From contig CAMFPD010000063.1 in the NCBI GenBank assembly GCA_945971355.1, forward strand, positions 1 through 10,682: 10,682 nucleotides of DNA, given 5' to 3'. Positions 1 to 7,602 of the stretch are shown piece after piece; the stretch's first letter is position 1; each line of letters opens with the position of its first letter. Source of the DNA: an uncultured Lachnobacterium sp. (GTDB lineage: Bacteria; Bacillota; Clostridia; Lachnospirales; Lachnospiraceae). The notes beneath the pieces were generated by a model. The model did not search any database. It saw only the letters and a list, made by a program, of their open reading frames with translations, and had not been told where the DNA came from. Both the position numbers and the translations under genes were made by a program.

Positions 1-1754
1 ACTGACATCTGATAATACAAATCTAACTTTTTATAGTATGATTCCTGCTTCATCAACTCCTGATATCTTGATCTTTTATCAGGATGCTCCAATGAAATAT
101 CTGCGGTATAGGACATACAATACCTCTTCCACTGACTTACCAGTTCCCTGTCCTTGATATCAACCGGGCAGGTAATCATCTTATAGAGAATGTATTTATC
201 ATCAAAATCTGCAATGAATGTCTTATGCCTGTACGCTTCTTTGTACAAAAACATCATTTCATCAATATTGATTTTCCTAAAAGGGGATGAAGGCACAACC
301 TCATGCCACAGCTTAATTATCACATCAAGGGGAGCATCCATATTTAATAACACCTGTGGAAATCCTAGGTTGACAACCTCTATATTCTGCTCCTTCTTTT
401 GCCAGGTGTTTGTCAGATACTTAAGCTGCTTTTCCCCCATGGCAGTAACATATCCTGCCTCGTGTATTCCAAAACGTCCCGCTCTTCCTGCTATCTGTTT
501 TATTTCACTCAACTCAAGTGGACGTCTTGACACTCCATCAAACTTTTCCATCTCCAAGAACACAATTCTTTTTACCGGAAGATTTAATCCCATACCTATT
601 GCATCAGTTGAAACCACAACCTTTGTCTCGCCAGAATTAAACATGCCCATCTGCCTTCTTCTGATTTCTGGTGGCAGGCTTCCGTAGATTACGCTGGAAT
701 CTATTCCCTGTTCCTCCAAACGACCAGCTATATTTAAAACCGATTTCTTTGAAAAAACAATCAGTGCATCTCCCTCTCTCACATCTTTCGGAAAATCAAA
801 AGAGACATTCTCCAAAATAAGCTCTGTTTTTCTATCATACCTATTCACCTCATAGGTATCATTACACAGTTCAATCAGATGTGTTATAACAGTTTCAGCT
901 ACTGGACTCATACATACATGAATTTCCTTTGCTCTTATTCCAAGAACCGCTCTGGTCCACGAATGTCCCCTATCCTCATCAGAAACCATCTGCGCCTCAT
1001 CAATAACAGCCACGTCATATTCCTTTTCAATATCAAGCATTTCAATTGTAGATGCTGTCACCCGGCTATTTTGCGTCTCAATGCACTCCTGACCCGTGAG
1101 CATTGTGCAAGGGACTCCATCATCAGTCATCTTTTCATATACCTCAAGTGCCAATAGGCGCAACGGTCCAAGGTACACACCGCTTTTGGCCTGTTTCAAT
1201 CGCTCCAGCGAATTATAGGTTTTGCCACTGTTTGTTGGTCCAATATGGAGAATAAAATGCCTGTCCATTGCAAGAGCCTCGGGGAATTCCTGCTCAGGTC
1301 TTGCAGGGACAAGATCAACTATCTGTTTTGTAAGGTTATACCTTCTTTTAGCCTCATATAAGTCCCTGAAATTCCTATTACAGATAGCGCCAGCATTATC
1401 CTTGGCAAGCTCCCTCAAATAAGCCTTGTCAATAAGTGCACATTCCTCATCCTCCATAAGCATAAAATCAACTCTCACAAGATTCGGGATTATATCTCGA
1501 TTTAATATATTTTTAGCCTGCTTATTTCCCACAGAATATGCAAGCACCGCAAGTCTTTTCACATCCTTATGCAGCATATTTACCGCTGTTCTTTCATTTC
1601 TTGTGTACCGTGCTTTTGCAATAGATTTTGCCTTAGCATTTAGTCTGTGCATATAATGAGCAGTCTTAACATTCTTTTTATTCATCCGTCTAACGCATTC
1701 CCGGTACTGCTCCACATAAAATTCAACTAATAATTCTCTCAATTCTGTATTCAT
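1..1754 (-). CDS. SUV3-like ATP-dependent RNA helicase, partial at its C-terminus
   Basis: About 584 codons are open from an ATG at 1754 to the left edge, so only the C-terminal end is missing. A helical, basic N-terminal region of roughly 165 residues precedes a superfamily 2 helicase core. Visible motifs are Walker A GPTNSGKT (172-179), then YLGPLRLLALE (194-204), motif II DEAQ (252-255), motif V-like STDAIGMGLNLP (382-393) and motif VI QIAGRAGR (420-427). The Walker A context, the PLRLLALE block and a DExQ rather than DEAD/DEAH box are typical of SUV3, the RNA helicase of the mitochondrial degradosome. Bacterial relatives are presumed to unwind RNA; the actual substrate is inferred only. 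The ATG overlaps the TGA of the upstream YfhO-like gene (ATGA). Only a weak, distant AAGG lies upstream, so translation is probably coupled. No stop or frameshift was seen. The family call is firm; the cellular role is not. Confidence 0.88.
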   Translation of the reverse strand, partial: MNTELRELLVEFYVEQYRECVRRMNKKNVKTAHYMHRLNAKAKSIAKARYTRNERTAVNMLHKDVKRLAVLAYSVGNKQAKNILNRDIIPNLVRVDFMLMEDEECALIDKAYLRELAKDNAGAICNRNFRDLYEAKRRYNLTKQIVDLVPARPEQEFPEALAMDRHFILHIGPTNSGKTYNSLERLKQAKSGVYLGPLRLLALEVYEKMTDDGVPCTMLTGQECIETQNSRVTASTIEMLDIEKEYDVAVIDEAQMVSDEDRGHSWTRAVLGIRAKEIHVCMSPVAETVITHLIELCNDTYEVNRYDRKTELILENVSFDFPKDVREGDALIVFSKKSVLNIAGRLEEQGIDSSVIYGSLPPEIRRRQMGMFNSGETKVVVSTDAIGMGLNLPVKRIVFLEMEKFDGVSRRPLELSEIKQIAGRAGRFGIHEAGYVTAMGEKQLKYLTNTWQKKEQNIEVVNLGFPQVLLNMDAPLDVIIKLWHEVVPSSPFRKINIDEMMFLYKEAYRHKTFIADFDDKYILYKMITCPVDIKDRELVSQWKRYCMSYTADISLEHPDKRSRYQELMKQESYYKKLDLYYQMS

Positions 1755-4273
1755 ATATCTGTGCTACCTTCTGAATCACTGTTACTTTGTTTTAAGTCTT
1801 CCTGTACTACCTTCATCTGATATCGTTTTCGTATATATATTGATATTACAAACAATAACACACAGCTTCCACTAACCAAAGCACCTGCCTTAAGTCCTGG
1901 TGTTTCATATTTAAGTGCTATCTCATGTTCTCCTTTTTCAAGGCTCACACTGATAAAAGTATCCTCAAAATCAACAATTTCTGTCTCATTGCCATCCACA
2001 TATAAACTCCAGCCACACTCACTTGGAATAGAAAAAATCAGTCTTCCATCCTCCACCATATCAATATGTCCATTTACGCTGGTATCACTGTAACTATCAA
2101 GCACAAATGTGCTTTCATTTAAATTATTATAAGCGGTCTCCACAGCCTCAAAGTCAAGCTGATACACATTAAAACTTATATTTTCCGAGTTCTTATTGGT
2201 GATAGTCACAGACTCTCCAGCCTTGTACTCACCTAAATCAAATAAATAAGTATGTGTAGTTTTTGAATAGTCTGTTTTCCTTCCCTTACTATCGCAAATA
2301 GAAAGAGAGTCTGACTCGCAATTAACGCTTGATGCATAGAAATATCCATCTGACAGGAAAGTAAGAGTTGTTTCACCATTTTGAGCATCTATATCGCATG
2401 CCACATGACTTAACATGTCATTTTCAGCTCCAAGACACTTTCCTAAACTATTCAGGCTGTATAACCTGGCACCAGAATCAAGATTAAGGGCATCCACCGC
2501 AGATTCCTTCATCACGAAGCCTATTGGCAGACAATACTTATTCTCGTACAGGTACAAATCTCCACGCCTGCCTACCAGACTTCGAATAGAGCTTTCCTCA
2601 AACGGGCTGTCAGAAACAAAATATCTGACAGACAACATGGCTGAAGTAATTGGTGTTGAGCCATTATAGCAATAAAAATTCTTGCCGCCTTCCATATAAA
2701 GGCTCTGAAAAAAATGACTGACATTTACATTCATAAGGGATGAAAACTGTGTTGCAGAAGCATAGCCGTACCTGCTATCATCATTTTTGGTAAGACGTTC
2801 TGTATCCTCAATACGGTAAAATTCCTGTTCACCATTCTCCCTTGCAAGCTCCAATATCTTTTCGTAATCAGCCTCATGCTTTGTGTACTGTACTCTGCTT
2901 GTTGTGTAAAGTCCATTGCAGGCCATGTTCGTAGTAAGCTCTGCAATTGCGATAAGACATATAAATTTAACTATACTATTTCTGTTTTCATCATTAACTA
3001 TATACAACAGGACTAAAAGCAAACTGTACGCTGCAACAAACAATCCAGTGATAATAAAAGAATATACATCAGTTATTTCACTATCCGTAACCATTGCCCC
3101 TGCCACTAAAACCGCTGCAATAATTCCCATCGCTATGCAAACATGGACTATCCTGTTGCCCTTCCATTCCAGCACACATCTATAACCCAGTACCAAAACC
3201 AGGAAGCTGAATAAAAATGCCTGTCGTCCTGGCAACGAATTCGGAAAATGTAATCCATGCCAGAAAAAATCCAGGTAATTATTCGAAAAACTGAGCAGGA
3301 AAAATATAACCATTCCAATATATGGAATTTTTTCACACTTAGAAATACGCTTATTCATTGCATACAAAAGCAGCAAAGTAATTGCAAATGCTCCTGTGTA
3401 TAAATTCGGCCAGTGGTCTGCTCCCGTATAATTTGCACCAGTTGTACACATACGTGACAGTTCCTGAATGATATTGAAATACCATTTAACAGTCTCCGGG
3501 AAATTAATTCCTTCCGAGCCACTATACCCAAGAATAATCATTTCCGGAAGTAAAAGAACAACACCTGTTCCACCTGCCAGAACAGAATAGAAGGAAAATC
3601 TGAAAAACGCTCTCCATCTTCCTTCGCTTTGTCTGAAAAACAGCACAATAAAGTAAAACACCAAAAAGATGCATATCATTATTGAAATATAGTAGTTCGA
3701 TAAAATGGATACAGCTAATGTAATATAATAAAGGGCAACCTTATTTTCTTTTACTAATTTCTCCAGTCCAAGTATAATAAGCGGTGTAAGAGCCACACTG
3801 TCCATCCACATAATATTCCAACTGTAGGCTGCGACAAAGCCAGACAACGCATAAGCAGTAGAGAAAACAAGCGGAATCTTGTTATTCCCATCTAACTTAA
3901 AATGATTTTTTAAATATATATAAAAAGAAAGCCCACACAGAGAAATCTTCACAATCATAAGAACAGACATGAACTCTATCACATGATTCTTCGGAAAAAG
4001 ACCTACAAGCCAGTTCAAAGGACTGGCAAGATAGTATGCAAAAACTGATATAAAATCAGAGCCCAGTCCCACCTGCCATGAGTACATGAGACTGCCACCC
4101 TCTCTAATCTTTGACAACAGTTGTGTAAAAAAAGGACAATACTGGTGATACATATCTATATGTAATAAACAGTTATCTCCAAAGGGATAAACACCTGCCC
4201 CCACACAAATACCTACGCATATAATAAATGGGAGAAAAAATGCATATACCATTGTTTTTCTACCAGACTTCAT
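1751..4273 (-). CDS. YfhO-family multi-spanning membrane protein (putative GT-C type glycosyltransferase)
   Basis: The protein has 840 residues: an N-terminal signal-anchor helix (about 8-28), many hydrophobic segments to about residue 450, a long polar and presumably extracytoplasmic domain (about 460-790), and one last membrane helix (about 798-818) before a short charged tail. The first external loop carries YPFGDNCLLHIDMYHQY-type residues (D40, H43, Q44) followed by SWQVGLGSDF, the hallmark of YfhO proteins. Length and layout fit full-length members. In Bacillus subtilis YfhO acts with CsbB and GtcA to add sugar to lipoteichoic acid outside the membrane; that role is transferred by homology. 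The start is set by GGGAGGA at 4287-4281, which lies inside the last codons (Trp-Glu-Asp) of the upstream LtaS-like gene, 3 nt away. The neighbour supports a job in decorating the polymer that gene makes. No CsbB- or GtcA-like gene is visible here. Confidence 0.88.
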   Translation of the reverse strand: MKSGRKTMVYAFFLPFIICVGICVGAGVYPFGDNCLLHIDMYHQYCPFFTQLLSKIREGGSLMYSWQVGLGSDFISVFAYYLASPLNWLVGLFPKNHVIEFMSVLMIVKISLCGLSFYIYLKNHFKLDGNNKIPLVFSTAYALSGFVAAYSWNIMWMDSVALTPLIILGLEKLVKENKVALYYITLAVSILSNYYISIMICIFLVFYFIVLFFRQSEGRWRAFFRFSFYSVLAGGTGVVLLLPEMIILGYSGSEGINFPETVKWYFNIIQELSRMCTTGANYTGADHWPNLYTGAFAITLLLLYAMNKRISKCEKIPYIGMVIFFLLSFSNNYLDFFWHGLHFPNSLPGRQAFLFSFLVLVLGYRCVLEWKGNRIVHVCIAMGIIAAVLVAGAMVTDSEITDVYSFIITGLFVAAYSLLLVLLYIVNDENRNSIVKFICLIAIAELTTNMACNGLYTTSRVQYTKHEADYEKILELARENGEQEFYRIEDTERLTKNDDSRYGYASATQFSSLMNVNVSHFFQSLYMEGGKNFYCYNGSTPITSAMLSVRYFVSDSPFEESSIRSLVGRRGDLYLYENKYCLPIGFVMKESAVDALNLDSGARLYSLNSLGKCLGAENDMLSHVACDIDAQNGETTLTFLSDGYFYASSVNCESDSLSICDSKGRKTDYSKTTHTYLFDLGEYKAGESVTITNKNSENISFNVYQLDFEAVETAYNNLNESTFVLDSYSDTSVNGHIDMVEDGRLIFSIPSECGWSLYVDGNETEIVDFEDTFISVSLEKGEHEIALKYETPGLKAGALVSGSCVLLFVISIYIRKRYQMKVVQEDLKQSNSDSEGSTDI

Positions 4274-4276
4274 TTA

Positions 4277-6046
4277 CTAATCCTCCCAGTCAAACATTGT
4301 GTAATACTGTAAACACTTGTACTTATTCATCATTTCTTCGGCAGACTTTTTATCAGAGTCTGTCTCTGCACTCTCCTGAATTTTCACCCCGGAAATAACA
4401 GGATAATAATTCTCCAGCTCCAACAAAAAATTCTGATATTCAGACGTAGGAACCCCTGCGTATTGCAGCATTTTTGCCCCCAGATAATTCACTGAAGTGT
4501 CCTCATTCTGTGCCTCATCTATATCATAGTTTGCCCAAATAAAATATGGAACCATATATCTAAGTTCACTATCATCCTTTGATAAGCTGTCCGAATCTTT
4601 TCCATTTAATTTCCAAATTGGTGCGACAACACTATCACTGGGCTGATGATCACCGAAAAATACAATAACAGTATCCTCCTCCTGATTATCAAAATACTCC
4701 ACCAGCTCACGCAACTTTTCATCTGTCAATCTAACTAATGACAGATACTGATTTAATGCCTGATTATCCACCTCTGTTGCACATACATCATTCACAAAAT
4801 CATCATATTCACTTGTATATCCTCCATGATTCTGCATAGTAACATTAAAAATAAATGACGGCTTACCTTCCTCTTTCTGCTCAAAGGTTCTGATAATCAT
4901 ACCAAAATCTGACTCATCACTAACATACTGTCTGACAATAGTTCTCGGAACGTAGTCCTCCACAAAATTCATTTTATCAAAACCCAGTAAAGGATAAACC
5001 TTCTCTCTCTCCCAGCCACTTCCATAATATGGGTGTTGAGCATAGGTGTCATATCCAAGCTCCGACAAATATCCAGCAATAGATGGAACTTTTCTCTTTA
5101 TATACTGTTGATATGGAATGCTGCCTGTTGGCAAAAAAGCCATGGTATCACCTGTCAGAAACTCAAATTCCGTATTTGCAGTATTCCCACCACAAACAGA
5201 AACATTCAGATATCCCGACACCGTATTTTCCGCGCCATTTAACATACTTCGTACAAATGGCATATAGTCTTCATTCGTATCAAATTCTCCGAGCACACTA
5301 ACATCAGAGAATGCCTCATCCATTATGACAATGATATTAGGATACTCTCCTTCGATTTCTTTATTTGTAGTTTCTTCACTATACTGTTCCAGCAATTCTT
5401 TTGCACTATTTACAGAATAGTCTGAAGGCTTATCCACAATCACATATGCCATATCCATAGTAAAAGTAACTGCCAGTCCATTATATTTTGTCATAACAGA
5501 TGGTGTAAACAAGTATGGATACAAATTATTTTTCAGCTGAAACTCTTCGTTCTGAACAGATTTACCAAAAAGAACCAGCAATACACAGATTGCACCTGCT
5601 GACAACACCCTAAACCTAAATCTGATTTGAAGCTTATAATCCAAAAATCTCACCAGAAAAATCAGCACGCAGAAAATAATAGTCACTACAACAAGTCGTA
5701 CACTTGGCATATAGTTATAATTGCCTGCAACACTAAATGCTGTGTTTATAGAAAAAATATCCCATGGAACAAAGGGTGTTGACCTAAACTCCATCACATA
5801 ATGATTCACAAGCCCAAATAGCATAGATAGTCCAAGAATTATTCTAAGACTCCACTTCTCATTTCCTATCAAAAAGTAAATAATCCATGCTATCATCTCA
5901 AAAATCATTATATTAAAAAGATGTGCCGTTGGACGAATCTGTTCAAAGGGATTTCTATCATAGAATTCCATTAGGTAAAATGCAATAACTGGTACAATGG
6001 AAAAACAAAGAACCCTTGCAATTTTATTTATATTCTTATCAGACAT
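4277..6046 (-). CDS. LtaS-like membrane phosphoglycerol transferase (sulfatase fold)
   Basis: The protein has 589 residues, with five membrane segments near 10-28, 43-60, 66-82, 115-135 and 146-162, then an external sulfatase/alkaline-phosphatase-fold domain from about 236. Family residues are visible. IIVIMDEAFSD holds the metal-binding Glu (E244). CGGNTANTEFEFLTG holds the expected nucleophile Thr (T289). MQNHGGY supplies His407, and FFGDHQPS supplies Asp466 and His467. Five helices plus this domain match LtaS, which moves glycerol-phosphate from phosphatidylglycerol onto a growing chain at the outer membrane face. Polymer identity (lipoteichoic acid or a related glycerophosphate glycan) cannot be read from sequence. 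The ATG is preceded by AGAGGAAG at a 6-nt spacing. It is the first gene of an operon with the YfhO-like protein and the helicase. The C-terminal 40 residues are charged and poorly conserved in type. No defect was seen. Confidence 0.9.
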   Translation of the reverse strand: MSDKNINKIARVLCFSIVPVIAFYLMEFYDRNPFEQIRPTAHLFNIMIFEMIAWIIYFLIGNEKWSLRIILGLSMLFGLVNHYVMEFRSTPFVPWDIFSINTAFSVAGNYNYMPSVRLVVVTIIFCVLIFLVRFLDYKLQIRFRFRVLSAGAICVLLVLFGKSVQNEEFQLKNNLYPYLFTPSVMTKYNGLAVTFTMDMAYVIVDKPSDYSVNSAKELLEQYSEETTNKEIEGEYPNIIVIMDEAFSDVSVLGEFDTNEDYMPFVRSMLNGAENTVSGYLNVSVCGGNTANTEFEFLTGDTMAFLPTGSIPYQQYIKRKVPSIAGYLSELGYDTYAQHPYYGSGWEREKVYPLLGFDKMNFVEDYVPRTIVRQYVSDESDFGMIIRTFEQKEEGKPSFIFNVTMQNHGGYTSEYDDFVNDVCATEVDNQALNQYLSLVRLTDEKLRELVEYFDNQEEDTVIVFFGDHQPSDSVVAPIWKLNGKDSDSLSKDDSELRYMVPYFIWANYDIDEAQNEDTSVNYLGAKMLQYAGVPTSEYQNFLLELENYYPVISGVKIQESAETDSDKKSAEEMMNKYKCLQYYTMFDWED

Positions 6047-6070
6047 GATATACTTCCTCTACAATTTAGT

Positions 6071-6094
6071 GCAGATACCTATTCTTATATCTGC
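6071..6094. repeat. 7-bp inverted repeat in the leader of the LtaS-like operon
   Basis: GCAGATA (6071-6077) and TATCTGC (6088-6094) are perfect inverted arms around a 10-nt spacer. An outer AGT/ACT pair can extend them after a two-base bulge. The repeat lies between the candidate -10 and the ribosome site of the LtaS-like gene, so it could be a leader hairpin or an operator. It has no T-run and is not a terminator. Function is unknown, and chance cannot be excluded in AT-rich DNA. Confidence 0.4.
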
Positions 6095-6104
6095 TCACTG
6101 AAAA

Positions 6105-6113
6105 ATTTTACCA
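6105..6113 (-). promoter_or_regulatory. Candidate extended -10 promoter of the LtaS-yfhO-helicase operon
   Basis: On the minus strand TGGTAAAAT reads as an extended -10 (TGn plus TAAAAT), about 60 nt upstream of the LtaS-like ATG. No good -35 exists; the 17-nt position falls in the T-run of the preceding terminator. A promoter is needed somewhere here because the upstream operon ends in a terminator, but this choice is tentative. Confidence 0.33.
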
Positions 6114-6124
6114 CACTGCCCTTC

Positions 6125-6160
6125 AAAAAAAAAGAATGCCGAACTCAAATTCGACATTCC
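6125..6160 (-). terminator. Intrinsic terminator after the XRE/92-residue-protein operon
   Basis: On the minus strand the arms GAATGTCGAA and TTCGGCATTC (one G-T pair) enclose a 6-nt loop, followed directly by nine T residues. It sits 6 nt past the stop codon of the 92-residue protein gene. It separates that operon from the LtaS-like operon downstream. Confidence 0.9.
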
Positions 6161-6166
6161 TTAATA

Positions 6167-6445
6167 TTAATAATTGCTAAGTACAAGTCTTTCTCTGTAG
6201 ACTCTGTCCAATGCATCTATTGTTCTTCTCGCCTGACTGTATCTTCTTGGATTGATGGAAATAATCCAAATCTTATCCGCACCCTCATACTTCTTTCTCT
6301 TGAAAAAGGGAATTACTTTGAGACTCTTCGAAAATGGAATTCTCTGCTCCATAAGAGCCATCGCCGTCTTCTCCCCCACTCTGCCATTTGTTGTCCTGCA
6401 TAATTCTACATCGTTGTCTTTATATCCTGCTAATTTCTTAGTCAT
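6167..6445 (-). CDS. Small basic protein of unknown function, partner of the XRE regulator
   Basis: The product is 92 residues, starting MTKKLAGYKD and ending VLSNY. I do not recognise a family with confidence. A central stretch, GEKTAMALMEQRIPFSK, followed by a basic KVIPFFKRKKYEGADKIWIISI segment suggests a small alpha/beta fold. IPF after a helix is faintly like DUF2007-type signalling proteins, but that is a weak guess. The C-terminus is rich in Arg and helical (about 70-88). The frame could open 15 nt earlier at a TTG, but GGAGGA at 6458-6453 stands 7 nt before the ATG at 6445 and decides the start. It follows the XRE gene after 27 nt and ends 6 nt before a terminator, so the two genes form a two-gene operon. 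A toxin role is possible from the layout, but no RelE/HigB or other known toxin signature is visible. Confidence 0.75.
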   Translation of the reverse strand: MTKKLAGYKDNDVELCRTTNGRVGEKTAMALMEQRIPFSKSLKVIPFFKRKKYEGADKIWIISINPRRYSQARRTIDALDRVYRERLVLSNY

Positions 6446-6452
6446 ATTGTCT

Positions 6453-6458
6453 TCCTCC
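6453..6458 (-). promoter_or_regulatory. Ribosome site deciding the start of the 92-residue protein
   Basis: GGAGGA lies 7 nt upstream of the ATG at 6445 and overlaps the alternative in-frame TTG at 6460, so it rules out the longer form. Confidence 0.8.
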
Positions 6459-6472
6459 AAATTCCCTCTTTA

Positions 6473-6691
6473 CTACTTAATTGAAAATTCGATTTCTTTT
6501 CCTAAACCTCCAGCCAGTTTAACCAGAAATTCCACACTGGGATTGTACTTTCCACTTTCAAATCTGGAAATATTAGATTTCTTCGTACCGATTAAATCAG
6601 CCAGATGCTGTTGAGTCATTCCCTCTGCTTTCCTGACATCCCTGAGTTGTCTGGCTATAACCTGCTGAGGTGTTTCACATACCATCTCCAC
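6473..6691 (-). CDS. Small XRE-family (HTH_3) transcriptional regulator
   Basis: The product is 72 residues, nearly all one Cro/C1-type helix-turn-helix domain. QVIARQLRDVRKAEGMTQQHLADLIG gives helices 1-2, TKKSNISRFESGKYNP gives the recognition helix with the usual SxISRxExGxxxP pattern, and FLVKLAGGLGKEIEFSIK closes the domain. The ending resembles HigA/XRE-type antitoxins and small autorepressors. The start is taken as GTG at 6691, 8 nt after AAGGAGG (6706-6700). An ATG two codons further in is 14 nt away and less likely, and a TTG at 6718 lies upstream of the ribosome site. It is the first gene of an operon with the 92-residue protein. A palindrome over its own promoter suggests autoregulation (inference). 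The domain call is secure; the targets are not known. Confidence 0.88.
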   Translation of the reverse strand: MEMVCETPQQVIARQLRDVRKAEGMTQQHLADLIGTKKSNISRFESGKYNPSVEFLVKLAGGLGKEIEFSIK

Positions 6692-6699
6692 ACTTTTGT

Positions 6700-6706
6700 C
6701 CTCCTT
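6700..6706 (-). promoter_or_regulatory. Ribosome site deciding the start of the XRE gene
   Basis: AAGGAGG is the strongest anti-16S match near this gene. It stands 8 nt before GTG 6691, 14 nt before ATG 6685, and downstream of TTG 6718, so the GTG start is favoured. Confidence 0.75.
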
Positions 6707-6740
6707 AAATACTATCAAGCGATAACATCAACACAATCAA

Positions 6741-6769
6741 ATATTATCATATATGATAACATTAGTCAA
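6741..6769 (-). promoter_or_regulatory. Promoter of the XRE operon
   Basis: On the minus strand TTGACT (6769-6764) and TAATAT (6746-6741) are separated by exactly 17 nt, close to the sigma-A consensus. The expected start of transcription near 6734 leaves a leader of about 43 nt before the GTG start. Confidence 0.82.
6744..6759. promoter_or_regulatory. Perfect 16-bp palindrome, probable XRE operator
   Basis: TTATCATATATGATAA is a perfect palindrome placed between -35 and -10 and overlapping the -10 by three bases. GATAACAT, which includes one half site, recurs at 6721-6728, just past the expected transcription start, 34 bp from its copy at 6755-6762. The position suits repression by the XRE protein encoded next door; binding itself is inferred. 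Confidence 0.65.
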
Positions 6770-6797
6770 TAAAAAAGCCGCGTATTTCACCGTTTTG

Positions 6798-6839
6798 TAT
6801 TGTCGTAACCGCATTTTCCTCATCATTCTTGCGACAATA
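6798..6839. repeat. 8-bp inverted repeat between the XRE promoter and the tRNA promoter
   Basis: TATTGTCG (6798-6805) and CGACAATA (6832-6839) are perfect inverted arms 26 nt apart. A third related copy, GCGACTAATAT, lies at 6880-6890 within the tRNA promoter spacer. The segment 6770-6869 otherwise shows no gene. Confidence 0.4.
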
Positions 6840-6869
6840 TAAAACATTGCAAAACACGCGATTTTCTTG

Positions 6870-6898
6870 TTGCATTCGTGCGACTAATATGATATTAT
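6870..6898 (+). promoter_or_regulatory. Promoter of tRNA-Leu
   Basis: TTGCAT (6870-6875) and TATTAT (6893-6898) are spaced by 17 nt. The -10 ends 19 nt upstream of the first tRNA base, the usual distance for a short 5' leader. Confidence 0.7.
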
Positions 6899-6917
6899 AT
6901 CATTTGTTCGAGTGAAC

Positions 6918-7000
6918 GCCGGCGTGTCGGAATGGCAGACGATGCAGACTCAAAATCTGTTGGGTGTACGCCCGTGCGGGTTCAAGTCCCGCCGCCGGCA
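6918..7000 (+). tRNA. tRNA-Leu (anticodon CAA)
   Basis: The 7-bp acceptor arms GCCGGCG (6918-6924) and CGCCGGC (6993-6999) pair perfectly, with discriminator A at 7000. The anticodon stem GCAGA/TCTGT encloses the loop CTCAAAA, giving anticodon CAA (6951-6953), which reads UUG. A long variable arm (GGG...CCC with loop TGTACG) marks a class II tRNA, and the T arm is GCGGG-TTCAAGT-CCCGC. CCA is not encoded, so it must be added after transcription. Confidence 0.97.
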
Positions 7001-7031
7001 TTTTTTTGTAAAACATAGTAAAATAAAGCAG

Positions 7032-7070
7032 ACCCTTGAAATCACTAAGGTTTCAAGGGTTTTTCTTTTC
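7032..7070 (+). terminator. Intrinsic terminator of tRNA-Leu
   Basis: ACCCTTGAAA (7032-7041) and TTTCAAGGGT (7051-7060) form a perfect 10-bp stem with a 9-nt loop. The T-rich tail TTTTCTTTTC follows. It lies 31 nt after the tRNA. Confidence 0.92.
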
Positions 7071-7117
7071 TTAATTTTCAAGATAAATTTGCAAAACAAA
7101 GGTACTTTTTAGCAAAA

Positions 7118-7139
7118 AATGGTCATGAAATGGTCATGA
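7118..7139 (+). repeat. Tandem 11-bp direct repeat downstream of the tRNA
   Basis: AATGGTCATGA occurs twice with no gap (7118-7128 and 7129-7139). It lies between the tRNA terminator and the end of the lysin fragment. Recombinase arm sites at tRNA-borne islands can look like this, but no integrase gene is in the window. Confidence 0.7.
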
Positions 7140-7146
7140 ATTTGTT

Positions 7147-7599
7147 CTAAGCTCGAACTAGTTTTCCCTGCTTTAATAATGTCAACAATGTAACATTCTG
7201 TGTATACAATCCTGAATATCCAGAGACACCATTTGCAGCCGCTACAGCTTTCCTATGTGCATAACTTCCATCAATTCCCATCTCATTCATCGCTGTGCTA
7301 ATAGAATTACTATTTCCTGTATATGCTGGATATGTATTTACTTCTGTAACTGAAGTTTTTGCTCCAATAATACAACTATCATTAATCCATCCTGCGCCTC
7401 CGTCAATCAGATATGGATTTGCCTTACCTACAAGAATCTTAGTAATTACTCCAGATGTCTTCCTTGGTGTTAATCCATTTGATGATGCAGCTGTTGTATA
7501 TACCTTATTGTAGCTTACTGTCTCACCTACATAATGTCCAGCTGCTGTTGGAACATTTGGTGTAGAAACCGAAACACTATTTGGTACACTTCCCATCAA
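7147..7599 (-). pseudogene. C-terminal fragment of a phage endolysin (cell-wall-binding part)
   Basis: About 150 residues are readable. The first part, around VSYNKVYTTAASSNGLTP then TSGVITKILVGKANPYLIDG and GWINDSCI, resembles the SH3-like domain of clostridial phage amidases. The second, from YPAYTGNSNSIS to TLLKQGKLVRA with AAANGVSGYSG and QNVTLLTLL, resembles the small helical wall-binding module found at the very end of such lysins. The catalytic domain that should precede them is absent. The apparent start is TTG-ATG with no ribosome site, and the same frame runs upstream only about 7 codons to a TAA at 7622-7620. The break therefore lies near 7600-7620, outside the insertion sequence, so the IS did not cause this truncation. 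Most likely this is a prophage remnant next to tRNA-Leu, probably not translated. The family call rests on recalled pattern, not on a search. Confidence 0.72.
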
Positions 7600-7602
7600 T
7601 CC

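Noticed and set aside
190..1656. Several plus-strand open frames of 66-165 codons
   Set aside because: They lie antisense to the continuous SUV3-like helicase frame, lack ribosome sites and show no recognisable domain.
6167..6691. Classical HigBA or RelBE toxin-antitoxin pair
   Set aside because: The XRE partner fits, but the 92-residue protein shows no RelE/HigB-like features that I can recognise, so only a neutral call is made.
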